40,773 bases of DNA, from contig JAHHRO010000020.1 of the NCBI GenBank assembly GCA_020025755.1, positions 1 to 40,773 on the forward strand, written 5' to 3'. Made by a program: the position numbers and the translations under genes. Shown here one piece after another: positions 6,654 through 14,487 of the stretch. The DNA is from Butyricicoccus sp. Its GTDB lineage: Bacteria; Bacillota; Clostridia; Oscillospirales; Butyricicoccaceae. Under the pieces are notes generated by a model. It did not search any database, had not been told where the DNA came from, and saw nothing but the letters and a program-made list of their open reading frames with translations. The stretch's first letter is position 1. Every line of letters begins with the position of its first letter.

Positions 6654-7823
6654 ATGGATCCTATATTTTTACAGGCACTGGAAGACCTGCACACAGGCAG
6701 GGAACATCAGGAGATCATAGACATCATTGAGGCACTGCCTAAGCACGCCCAAACTTCAGAACTCATCGGACTGTTGGCGCGAGCCTACTGCAACCTCGGC
6801 GCATACGAACATGCATTGGATCTGCTGCTTTCCGTGCGTGATCCCGAGGATTTTGTCTGGAATTTCCGTGTGGGCTTTGCCTATTACCATGACCGTCACC
6901 CTGCTGAAGCCCTGCCCTACTTTGAGCAGGCATACCTATACCACCCGACCACCGAGATCGCTGCATACATCAAGCAGTGCCATGCAGCAGAATTCACCAA
7001 CAAGACACGCGCGGCGATCCGTGCCACCAAGGATAATCCAATCCACAACGCGTCCAAGCGCAAGGAAGAAACCAGCTCCCTTCCGGCAGAACTGCCCGTT
7101 CTAAACGATCCGCTCCCAATGGAGGCAGTCACTCCACCCGATCCTGATTCGATCATCCGCTATTTACCCAATGATCTGGCGGCTGTCACCGCACATATCG
7201 AAAAACACTTTGGCAAGATCGCCGAGATCCTTCCCTCCAACTCCGATCGTGCGATCGATATCGGTCTATGTATCTGTCCCCCGAACGAAAAGAACGATCA
7301 CTATACCATTGTCACATTGGGTATGGGTGCCCTGCCCATGCACATCCCCGAGGATCGCCGCACGCGCATCCCTGCACGCACCGAGCTGGTCATGACGCTG
7401 CCTGCTGACTGGGAATTCGACCTCAGCGACCATCGCTGGGTATGGCCGCTGCACTGGCTTCTCGTCACTGCCTATCTGCCATTTGACGAAGATACCTGGA
7501 TCGATGTGGGACATTCCCTCTCAACGAGCGCAGAAAACCTGCCCTTTGATACCAGTACCAGACAATCGTGTATTTTGGCAGTCGATTTGCAGGATCAACC
7601 CAAGACGGCTTCCATGTGTCCTCTGCCCGATGGAGAAACCGTCCGCTTTCTTCAAGTGCTCGCGCTCTATCCAGAGGAGCTTGCATATAAAATGCAGTAT
7701 GGCACACGGGCACTTCTGCGGCAGATGTCCAACACCGAGCCGACGATCTGCCCCTATCGCCTGAACACCTGTACGCCGGATCTCCTCTATCCGTCGGTCA
7801 ATCCCTCCCCCTATCTCTGCTGA
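6654..7823 (+). CDS. TPR protein with C-terminal SUFU domain
   Basis: 389 residues. Residues 1-110 are tetratricopeptide-like helices (LARAYCNLGAYEHALDLLL; YHDRHPAEALPYFEQAY). A charged linker runs about 111-165. Residues about 170-365 match the bacterial SUFU (suppressor-of-fused) domain: YTIVTLGMGALPM, ARTELVMTLPADW, DTWIDVGH and a YPEELAYKMQYG end. Bacterial SUFU proteins often act as immunity proteins to polymorphic toxins or as scaffolds. No toxin gene is next to it here, so its role is open. Cytoplasmic: no signal or membrane segment. AAGGAGG lies 11 bases before the ATG. The gene is monocistronic, with its own promoter and terminator. Confidence 0.8.
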   Translation: MDPIFLQALEDLHTGREHQEIIDIIEALPKHAQTSELIGLLARAYCNLGAYEHALDLLLSVRDPEDFVWNFRVGFAYYHDRHPAEALPYFEQAYLYHPTTEIAAYIKQCHAAEFTNKTRAAIRATKDNPIHNASKRKEETSSLPAELPVLNDPLPMEAVTPPDPDSIIRYLPNDLAAVTAHIEKHFGKIAEILPSNSDRAIDIGLCICPPNEKNDHYTIVTLGMGALPMHIPEDRRTRIPARTELVMTLPADWEFDLSDHRWVWPLHWLLVTAYLPFDEDTWIDVGHSLSTSAENLPFDTSTRQSCILAVDLQDQPKTASMCPLPDGETVRFLQVLALYPEELAYKMQYGTRALLRQMSNTEPTICPYRLNTCTPDLLYPSVNPSPYLC

Positions 7824-7829
7824 TGGTAC

Positions 7830-7867
7830 AAAAAATCCTCTCTGATTTGATTCAGAGAGGATTTTTT
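7830..7867 (+). terminator. Bidirectional terminator between convergent genes
   Basis: AAAAAATCCTCTCTGA and TTCAGAGAGGATTTTTT form a long perfect stem with A- and T-runs on either side. It serves the TPR-SUFU gene (plus) and the PfkB kinase gene (minus, ends 7873). Confidence 0.9.
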
Positions 7868-7872
7868 CTACT

Positions 7873-8772
7873 TTATTTATCTGTTGCGTTTGCATAAAAT
7901 GCATCCAAATAGGCTTCCACATCCTGCCGGTTTCCGCAAAATGGCCCCGGAGTCTCCATTTTCAGAGATACCAGTGCAGTACAGTAACGCAAAGCCTGTC
8001 TCACATCTGCGCGCTGTCTCTCTGCAATATATCCTGCAAACGCTGTATCTCCGCGTCCGGTACGTCCAGACAAGTTGCGTGCCTTGATCGGACAGGTATA
8101 GATTTTCGTTCCATCATAGATCAGAACCTCGGTATTATGGGTAATCATCACTTCTTTTGCGCCCCACTCATGCAGCATCCGCGCCGCCTGCGCACGATCT
8201 GTCTGTCCCGTTAAAATTTCCGCTTCTGCCGCATCGGTTTTTAAGTAATCCACATACGGCAGGCACTTGATCTTCTCTGGCCAGTCATAAAAAGTCATTT
8301 GTTTGTCTGGCTCCACATGCCGCAGCATGCATTGCACATCCAGCCCAACCTTTCCATGCTTTGCCGCTTCGATCAGCAGACTGTCATCAAAATCCCCATA
8401 GACCAAGCCTGCAAAGTGATATACCCGCGTTTTGATCGAGGCAAACTCCTCAAACCGAAACCGGTCACAAACACCCATAGAAGTACATCTGCGTTTTTCC
8501 TTATCCGCAGTAAAATACTGGTTGCGGATGGAGCAGGTATTGCTCGAACGCGCCCAATACAAATCTGCATCTGCCTGCGCAAAGCGTGCCTGAAAATCCA
8601 CCTCATCCGGATTCATCTTGCAGAAAATCGCTGTCGCCACACCGCTGCCTGCCGCTGCATAACCAGAGGCAACCACTGCACCGCCAACCTCCTTATGCAC
8701 ATGCCCCAAGTAATCAATATTCTCATCAAGTGAGATCGGCCCAATTACCAGTACATCATATTGCTTGTCCAT
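7873..8772 (-). CDS. PfkB-family carbohydrate (or nucleoside) kinase
   Basis: 299 residues of the ribokinase/PfkB fold. It would use ATP to phosphorylate a sugar, sugar acid or nucleoside; the substrate cannot be read from the sequence. The N-terminus has VLVIGPISLDENI and a GG-rich patch (KEVGGAVVASGYAAAGSG). The C-terminal signature is GRTGRGDTAFAGYI, where the usual GAGD is GRGD and the catalytic Asp is kept. Start 8772 has AGGAGG close upstream; the frame extends to 8907 without a ribosome site. It lies downstream of the tct operon on the same strand, 239 bp away and past a probable terminator, so it may share the same substrate pathway without being in the same transcript. Confidence 0.8.
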   Translation of the reverse strand: MDKQYDVLVIGPISLDENIDYLGHVHKEVGGAVVASGYAAAGSGVATAIFCKMNPDEVDFQARFAQADADLYWARSSNTCSIRNQYFTADKEKRRCTSMGVCDRFRFEEFASIKTRVYHFAGLVYGDFDDSLLIEAAKHGKVGLDVQCMLRHVEPDKQMTFYDWPEKIKCLPYVDYLKTDAAEAEILTGQTDRAQAARMLHEWGAKEVMITHNTEVLIYDGTKIYTCPIKARNLSGRTGRGDTAFAGYIAERQRADVRQALRYCTALVSLKMETPGPFCGNRQDVEAYLDAFYANATDK

Positions 8773-8841
8773 AATTTCCTCCTGCTTACGGTTCACAAGG
8801 CTTCTATGCTTCATACCTTTGCTCCATCTTCTGTCATTCAA

Positions 8842-8863
8842 AGCCCCTACAATCTTAGGGGCT
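8842..8863 (-). other. Hairpin in the PfkB gene leader
   Basis: AGCCCCTA / TAGGGGCT forms an 8-bp stem with a 6-nt loop, but with only a short T-run. Next to it, GTTTGAAAA and TTTTCAAAC (about 8864-8912) form a second long stem. They may be a weak terminator or a leader structure. Confidence 0.4.
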
Positions 8864-8941
8864 GTTTGAAAAATCGAAAATTCGTCTTTTTGCCTATTTT
8901 CAAACAAGCCCTGATTCCTGTGCTATGATCTTCTTTTTCAG

Positions 8942-8980
8942 AACAAAAGCGACGGCCGCGATTTCCGCTGCTCCGCCGCT
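8942..8980 (-). terminator. Probable terminator of the tct operon
   Basis: On the minus strand AGCGGCGG pairs with CCGTCGCT across a ~17-nt loop, followed by TTTTGTTCT. It lies about 30 bases after the tctA stop. Confidence 0.55.
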
Positions 8981-9011
8981 TCTATCCGTATGAGGAATCA
9001 GAGAGTTTTGA

Positions 9012-10505
9012 TTATGCCTGTATCTGCTTTTTGCTCTTATGATTTTTCCATGCGAACATAAGGATCGAGCCAACCGCGATCACAAGGAACAGCAGGCTGA
9101 TCGGACGGGTCACAAAGATCCGCAGGCTGCCATCTGACAGCAGCATTGCGCGGCGGAAGTTGTCTTCCGCAAGCGGCCCCAGCACGATGCCCAGCAGGAT
9201 CGGAACGAGCTGGAAATCCATACGGCGCAGGAAATAAGAGATGATCCCAAAAATCAGGATAATATAGATATCGTACAGACGGTTATTGGTTGAATACGAG
9301 CCTGCGATGCAGAACGTAAGTACAATGCAAGCCAGCATTTCATAGGGTATGCGTGTGATATGGGCATAGAATCTGGTGAATACATGCCCGATGAGATACA
9401 TGAAGATATTGATTATAATAAGACCAATCATGATCGCATACAGGATATTCCCCTGATCCTGAAACAGCATTGGCCCCGGAACCATACCATGGATCATGAA
9501 TGCACCCATCAAAATCGCGGTTGCACCATCTCCCGGCACGCCCAATGTGAGCATTGGGATCATTGTCGCGCCGCATGCTCCATTATTGGCAGACTCCGAC
9601 GCTGCAATTCCCTCGATCTCGCCCTCTCCAAATGTCTCGGGATGCTTCGAGGACTGCTTGGTCTGGTTATACGAAATGAATGCTGCCAGACCGCCGCCTG
9701 TACCCGGTGTCGCACCAATAATAATGCCGATCAGAGAACCCAATGCAATGGGCTTGCGGCATCGCTTATATTCTTCCTTTGTGATCTTATCCTTTGTAAT
9801 GGAGGACATGCTGACTTGCTTATGATCCTTTTTGGGGTCATACTGTGACTTCATCATAATTTCAGAAATCGCAAACAGTCCAATCAGTGCAATAATCAGA
9901 TCAATGCCACTCATGAGGTTGATATTCCCAAAGGTGAATCGGCTGGTACCGCTCATCGTATCCATTCCGATCGTGGACATAAAGATACCAATACATGCAC
10001 CGATCAGCCCCTTAAAAATGCTGTTATTGGAAACGCCCGCGATAACGGAAAGTCCAAATACAGCCAGTGCCAAATATTCCGCCGGTCCAAACAGCAGCGT
10101 GATCTTTGCAATCTGCGGTGCAAGGAACAGCAATGCGATCGCACTCAGCAGCCCTCCGACCGTGGAGGCAAACAATGCCATGGACAGTGCCTTATACGCC
10201 TGCCCCTTCCGCGCCATCGGATAGCCGTCAAACAAGGTTGCTGCATTTGCTGAAGTACCGGGGGTGTTGATCAGAATTGCCGTGATCGAGCCGCCGTATG
10301 TACCGCCGCAGTAAATCGCAAGCAGCATCAGGATCGCCATGGTGGGCTCCATGCCATAGGTCAGTGGGATGCAGAGAATGATGCCGAGATCCGAAGTCAG
10401 CCCTGGGATCGCGCCAACCACGATGCCAAGTGCCAAGCCAATCGGAATAATCAGAAAATTCTGCCACTGCATCAAAATTTCCAGTCCCTGAAAAAAAAGT
10501 TCCAC
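9012..10505 (-). CDS. tctA: Tripartite tricarboxylate transporter, large membrane subunit
   Basis: 497 residues with about a dozen hydrophobic segments. It shows the TctA signatures: early GLALGIVVGAIPGLT, the central repeat GIIIGATPGTGGGLAAFISY, and TLGVPGDGATAILMGA. TctA and TctB form the membrane channel that takes up a carboxylate handed over by the binding protein TctC, driven by an ion gradient. The start is GTG with AAAGGGGG six bases upstream. It is the last gene of lacI-mbl-tctC-tctB-tctA, 18 bp after tctB. Family members import citrate, other tricarboxylates, dicarboxylates or sugar acids; the substrate here is unknown. Confidence 0.92.
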   Translation of the reverse strand: MELFFQGLEILMQWQNFLIIPIGLALGIVVGAIPGLTSDLGIILCIPLTYGMEPTMAILMLLAIYCGGTYGGSITAILINTPGTSANAATLFDGYPMARKGQAYKALSMALFASTVGGLLSAIALLFLAPQIAKITLLFGPAEYLALAVFGLSVIAGVSNNSIFKGLIGACIGIFMSTIGMDTMSGTSRFTFGNINLMSGIDLIIALIGLFAISEIMMKSQYDPKKDHKQVSMSSITKDKITKEEYKRCRKPIALGSLIGIIIGATPGTGGGLAAFISYNQTKQSSKHPETFGEGEIEGIAASESANNGACGATMIPMLTLGVPGDGATAILMGAFMIHGMVPGPMLFQDQGNILYAIMIGLIIINIFMYLIGHVFTRFYAHITRIPYEMLACIVLTFCIAGSYSTNNRLYDIYIILIFGIISYFLRRMDFQLVPILLGIVLGPLAEDNFRRAMLLSDGSLRIFVTRPISLLFLVIAVGSILMFAWKNHKSKKQIQA

Positions 10506-10523
10506 AAATATCCCCCTTTCCTG

Positions 10524-10988
10524 TTATGGCAGCGAAATGCGGAGCACCACGCCGAATACATAATATACGATCCCCACCATTGCCAGCGGAATGGCATAAT
10601 AATACCACTTTCGAGCACCGTAAAACAGCAGGATGGCAGTGACCAACAGTGCTGTAGCAATGATGAATCCGAGAAATGTTATGCCCACACAATAGAGCAG
10701 CAAGAATGATGCAAACAGCAGCGAACGCATCTCTCGCCTAAATCCATCCGAACGAAAGCTCTCTTTGGCAATATATACTTCCTTTTTCTCATTAAAAAAG
10801 ATACCTTGCAGCAAAAGCCCCACCGAAAAAAGGAACAGTCCGCCAATCGCAATCCGTGGAAACGTCTGCGCGTTGATCGCAGACGTTTCCATCGTTTGGA
10901 TCTGTGTTGGAATCAGCACCCAAAGCACCGCAGCCACAACCACAAATACCGCACCGGCGATGATCTCCGAATTGTATTTTATTTTCAT
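10524..10988 (-). CDS. tctB: Tripartite tricarboxylate transporter, small membrane subunit
   Basis: 154 residues with four to five hydrophobic segments (for example IIAGAVFVVVAAVLWVLIP near the start). Size, topology and position between tctC and tctA identify it as TctB, which is poorly conserved in sequence. ATG at 10988 has GAGGTGAT upstream. 62 bp separate it from the tctC stop. Confidence 0.85.
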   Translation of the reverse strand: MKIKYNSEIIAGAVFVVVAAVLWVLIPTQIQTMETSAINAQTFPRIAIGGLFLFSVGLLLQGIFFNEKKEVYIAKESFRSDGFRREMRSLLFASFLLLYCVGITFLGFIIATALLVTAILLFYGARKWYYYAIPLAMVGIVYYVFGVVLRISLP

Positions 10989-11050
10989 AACAGATCACCT
11001 CAACCATCGATCCGGTATCTGCTTTCTGCTGATACCGGATCGGCTTACTT

Positions 11051-12031
11051 TTACTGGATCAGCGGAATATAGTCCTTCATGGATTCCGTCTGTTCTTCGA
11101 TCATCGTCTTGATTTCATCTTCTGTTGCATTCCATGCCTGCATATTCATTTCTTTCATAGATTTCTGAAAGTCTGGATCTGCATAAACATCCTGAATGAA
11201 CTTGGTAAGGATCTGCTTGCGTTCATCCGGCACGCTCGAACGAACCGCAAAATAATCCATGCCTGTAAATTCTACATCAATGCCCTGCTCCTTGAAGGAT
11301 GGAATATGTCCGATTCCCTCTACATCAATTCCTTCAGGAATAAATGTACCCAAACAGTTGAGCTCTCCATTGATTACATAGTCGCGATATACTGGGGGAG
11401 AACCGATTGCAACATCTACATGATTCCCGACCAGCGCATTGATTGCATCCTGTCCGCCATCATAGGGGATCGCTTCTGCCGGAATATCCAGCAGCTTAAA
11501 CAGAACAGCGATCATGGTATAGCTATCATTGCCCGGGCCACCGGTTGTTGCATACTTTATGGTTTTGCCCGAAGCAGCATAGGATTTCAGATCATCAATC
11601 GACTTTATGTTACTCTTAGCATTGGTCAGCACAACAAATTCTGTAATACGCATTCCTGTCAATGGCGTAATATCGTCCAGCTTATAGTTTACCTGCTGAA
11701 AGCTTGGAGTCAGAGAAAACAATGGGCCATTTGCAACGACCATGGAATATCCATCATCAGGTGCCTGCAATGCCGCATTCATCGCGATCGTGCCTGCGCC
11801 GCCCGTCTTGTTCTCTACGATCACCGGAACACCTAAATATTTCTCTCCATAGGAAGCGACCTGACGTGCAATGGTATCCGGCCCACCGCCTAAGCTCCAT
11901 GGCATGATGATGGTCACCTGCTTGCTTGGAAACTTTTCGTCTCCCCCACCCGACGGCACGCCTTTGCAGCCTGCCAGACCGAGTGTCAAAAGTCCCGCGA
12001 GCATCATTGAGAGTAATCGTTTACCTTTCAT
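11051..12031 (-). CDS. tctC: Tripartite tricarboxylate transporter binding lipoprotein
   Basis: 326 residues. Signal peptide with a lipobox ending LGLAGC (Cys22) marks a membrane-anchored lipoprotein, as expected for a Gram-positive solute-binding protein. The body carries TctC/Bug-family landmarks: ITIIMPWSLGGGPDTIAR near the start, VENKTGGAGTIAMNA, and TTGGPGNDSY. It binds the substrate outside the cell and passes it to TctAB. I chose ATG 12031 (GGAGG seven bases upstream) over the frame's extension to 12073, which lacks a ribosome site and would hide the signal peptide. It starts 22 bp after the mbl gene stop, so they are cotranscribed. Confidence 0.9.
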   Translation of the reverse strand: MKGKRLLSMMLAGLLTLGLAGCKGVPSGGGDEKFPSKQVTIIMPWSLGGGPDTIARQVASYGEKYLGVPVIVENKTGGAGTIAMNAALQAPDDGYSMVVANGPLFSLTPSFQQVNYKLDDITPLTGMRITEFVVLTNAKSNIKSIDDLKSYAASGKTIKYATTGGPGNDSYTMIAVLFKLLDIPAEAIPYDGGQDAINALVGNHVDVAIGSPPVYRDYVINGELNCLGTFIPEGIDVEGIGHIPSFKEQGIDVEFTGMDYFAVRSSVPDERKQILTKFIQDVYADPDFQKSMKEMNMQAWNATEDEIKTMIEEQTESMKDYIPLIQ

Positions 12032-12053
12032 TTCATATCCTCCATTTCTGTGA

Positions 12054-13034
12054 TCAGCGTGAAATATGAACAAATTCCGGATGTATTTCCCCAGAATCTA
12101 TTACAAGAGTGATTGCCTGAAACCCATCAGGCTGGTAAAAATACGGTGGATAATTGCGTTCATCCGAAAAAAGGAACTGGGGCGGTGCTGTACACATCGC
12201 AAGCAATCGGTCATATACCTCTGGATTCGCGCTGTGATACCGCCGATCGGAAGCCGCCGTTGTGATGATATATTGGAGCGGCATCTCCTGCATCAATTCC
12301 TCATCGATCGCATCCCTTTGACCATGATGCGGCAATTTGAGAACGTTTACATTTTTAAGTAAAGCCGATGGAACTGCGCGCCACTGACTCGGGCAGCTAT
12401 CTGCCGCAGCCAAGAAAATGATATCCGGCATTTCAAACCGGAGGAGCAAACTCGTATGATTGGAGGTCGCATCCAGCTTTCCCAAGATCCGAGTGATCTC
12501 CTCGGCATTCCGGCTGGCATACACCTGCTCGATCTGCTCAAGATAACTTTGTACGATATCCGGCTCAGGTGCCAGCACCTGTACGGATAAGCCATCTGCC
12601 AGTTCAAGGTGTGTACCGGCTTTTAAAACCTGAACCGGGATATCTTCTTTTCTTGCCTTCTGCAAGATCCGTCCGTATGCATTGAGTGCTTTTGTATAAA
12701 GCTGTACGCTGCATGGTGCGTGATCTGCTGGCTGCAAGACCGTATTTTGTAAAAAAGGTGCAGCCGGATAGGGGACATAGAAGCGATCTACTGTAATATC
12801 ATTTAAAATCGCTTCCAGCCCACAAACATGATCTTCATGAATATGTGAAATAAATACCGCCTGCAAGTGTGTGATCTTCTGGCATTTCAGATATTCTGCC
12901 GCTCGAATTCGATATGCATTGCCCTCAAATTCCTGTGACAGATTGCTGCCGCCATCAATCAATGCAGTGTATCCATTCTCATGCTGGAGCAAAATTGCAT
13001 CCCCATAACCAACATTGATAAATGTGATCTTCAT
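12054..13034 (-). CDS. Metallo-beta-lactamase-fold hydrolase, ComEC-tail-like
   Basis: 326 residues. Starts MKITFINVGYGDAILLQ and has the zinc motif SHIHEDH (HxHxDH) plus LKLPHHG later, the pattern of MBL-fold proteins related to the C-terminal hydrolase domain of ComEC. No membrane segments, no signal peptide. The zinc ligands look intact, so it should be an active hydrolase, but the substrate is unknown. Because it sits between the LacI-type repressor and the transporter, I infer a role in handling the imported compound (for example a lactone or ester). Start 13034 has GGAGAGGGG upstream; the frame's extension to 13070 is not used. Confidence 0.75.
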   Translation of the reverse strand: MKITFINVGYGDAILLQHENGYTALIDGGSNLSQEFEGNAYRIRAAEYLKCQKITHLQAVFISHIHEDHVCGLEAILNDITVDRFYVPYPAAPFLQNTVLQPADHAPCSVQLYTKALNAYGRILQKARKEDIPVQVLKAGTHLELADGLSVQVLAPEPDIVQSYLEQIEQVYASRNAEEITRILGKLDATSNHTSLLLRFEMPDIIFLAAADSCPSQWRAVPSALLKNVNVLKLPHHGQRDAIDEELMQEMPLQYIITTAASDRRYHSANPEVYDRLLAMCTAPPQFLFSDERNYPPYFYQPDGFQAITLVIDSGEIHPEFVHISR

Positions 13035-13098
13035 GGCATCCCCTCTCCGTTTTCTGAACATTTCCTGCAAGATACAGCTGATTGAACTTTGTGCTGTA

Positions 13099-14094
13099 TC
13101 AGGTGGATCGTCTTACAATCAGGCTTGTCGGCATTTCGATCCATTTATTTTCGATCTCTTTCCCATCAATTAAATCAAACAAGCGGTTCGCCGCCAGTCT
13201 GCCCATCTCCTGTTTATCAATCCGTATGGTTGTCAGTTCCGGTTCGATGACACGGCTGATATCGCTGTCATCGAACCCCACCACTGCGATATCCTGCGGC
13301 ACACGCAAGCCTGCCCGAATTGCTGCCTTGATCACACCGATCGCAATCGTATCATTGGTACAGAAAAAGGCAGTTGGGCGATCCTCCATCTGCAAAACGG
13401 ATGCCATGTATTGTTCTGCTGCCTCCATCGTCGGCTCAATATCCTGTACGAACCGAAAATCCTCTTGCAGCCCATGTTCGCGCAATGCGCTCAGATATCC
13501 ATTGTAGCGTGCCGTATAGATCTGCGGAGAAAAACGCCCTGCGAGCAGACCGATCTTTTGGTGTCCGCGTTCCCATAAATGTGTGACTGCCTGCACTGCA
13601 CCGCCAAAGTGATCTGCGGTGATGCAGAGCAGATCTTCCATTTCGATTCGGTTGTTGAGCAATACCACCGGAATACTTTGTTTCCGCAAGCTCATGATGG
13701 CCTGACTTTCCACCTGTCCTGCAAGGATCACGCCATCCATGTGCTTTTTGAGATAGATCTCTCCATTGGGCAGACGCACATCATGATCGGTCGAAATCGA
13801 CAGGCTGTATCCTTTCTTTGTGCTCTCCTGCAATACTGCCTCCAAAATAGGGGAGTAAAACGGGTTCAGGATCGCCGGATACTGCTTTTCATGGATAATA
13901 AACGCGATATTTTCCGTTTGCTTCGTCACCATTGCCCGTGCAATGGCATTCGGTGTATAATTCAATGTTTTTGCTGCCGCATAGATTTGCTCTCTTGCTT
14001 TTGCACTGACCCGCTCGGGTGAGGCGTAGGCGCGAGATACCGTTGCTTTGGAATATCCGCACAATCTTGCAACATCAATAATGGTAGATGCCAT
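13099..14094 (-). CDS. LacI-family transcriptional repressor of the tct operon
   Basis: 331 residues. Residues 1-50 are the LacI helix-turn-helix (TIIDVARLCGYSKATVSRAY) with the hinge NAIARAM, where the usual Leu is Met. The remainder is the periplasmic-binding-like ligand domain, ending in the typical FDDSDISRVIEPELTTI. It is the first gene of the operon with the MBL hydrolase and tctCBA, and two operator-like palindromes with central CG flank its promoter (14114-14125 and 14338-14353). It probably represses its own operon until the transported compound or a derivative binds. GGGGTG lies before ATG 14094. Confidence 0.92.
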   Translation of the reverse strand: MASTIIDVARLCGYSKATVSRAYASPERVSAKAREQIYAAAKTLNYTPNAIARAMVTKQTENIAFIIHEKQYPAILNPFYSPILEAVLQESTKKGYSLSISTDHDVRLPNGEIYLKKHMDGVILAGQVESQAIMSLRKQSIPVVLLNNRIEMEDLLCITADHFGGAVQAVTHLWERGHQKIGLLAGRFSPQIYTARYNGYLSALREHGLQEDFRFVQDIEPTMEAAEQYMASVLQMEDRPTAFFCTNDTIAIGVIKAAIRAGLRVPQDIAVVGFDDSDISRVIEPELTTIRIDKQEMGRLAANRLFDLIDGKEIENKWIEMPTSLIVRRST

Positions 14095-14113
14095 GCTTTA
14101 TCACCCCAAAAAA

Positions 14114-14125
14114 GAAAACGTTCTC
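14114..14125. promoter_or_regulatory. LacI-type operator, proximal
   Basis: GAAAACGTTCTC is an imperfect copy of the perfect palindrome at 14338-14353, with the central CG that LacI/GalR repressors require. It lies between the promoter and the lacI start codon, in the transcribed leader. Confidence 0.65.
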
Positions 14126-14191
14126 ACAATTCACCGAGGTTTCAGCCGCTGATCTCTGCTTTCCATCCAGCATTTTCCTCTGTACGCCTTT

Positions 14192-14220
14192 ATGATAACA
14201 GCGTTTTTCACCATAGTCAA
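14192..14220 (-). promoter_or_regulatory. Sigma-A promoter for lacI-mbl-tctCBA
   Basis: On the minus strand: TTGACT (14220-14215), exactly 17 bp, TATCAT (14197-14192). The leader to the ATG at 14094 is about 90 nt and holds the proximal operator. Confidence 0.8.
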
Positions 14221-14337
14221 CCTTTTTTCCTCATAAAAATAGGACATTTTACCCAAACTTTACCTTTCACTTTCTCCTTTACAGAATACATACCAAATTT
14301 TTACCCCATCTCTTGTGCGCTTTTACAATGGATCTTT

Positions 14338-14353
14338 ATGAGAACGTTCTCAT
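14338..14353. promoter_or_regulatory. LacI-type operator, distal, perfect palindrome
   Basis: ATGAGAACGTTCTCAT is a perfect 16-bp palindrome with central CG. It is about 120 bp upstream of the -35 box and 225 bp from the proximal operator, which suits DNA looping. The intergenic gap 14095-14487 also holds the carbamate-kinase terminator and a repeat core. Confidence 0.75.
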
Positions 14354-14385
14354 CTTTTTGGGTAGCCTCATCCGCCTCCCCCCGT

Positions 14386-14426
14386 TCAAAAAAAGCTGCT
14401 CGACTGTATCCACAGCCGAGCAGCTT
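14386..14426 (-). terminator. Terminator of the ygeXYW-carbamate kinase operon
   Basis: AAGCTGCTCG (14393-14402) pairs with CGAGCAGCTT (14417-14426), followed on the minus strand by a run of seven T. It lies directly after the repeat core at 14430-14477. Confidence 0.85.
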
Positions 14427-14429
14427 ACA

Positions 14430-14477
14430 GCTTATAGAAAAAGGCTTTTCGCCGTTTTTTATTGGAGTAAAGCGACC
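14430..14477 (-). repeat. Short copy C of the 3'-end element core
   Basis: On the minus strand: TCGCTTTACTCC, AATAAAAAACGGCG, AAAAGCCTTTTTCTATAAGC. This is the last ~48 nt of the long element at 5203 and 26665, placed between the carbamate-kinase stop and its terminator. The upstream hairpins and the duplicated terminator are missing here. Confidence 0.8.
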
Positions 14478-14487
14478 CCCAAACGTC

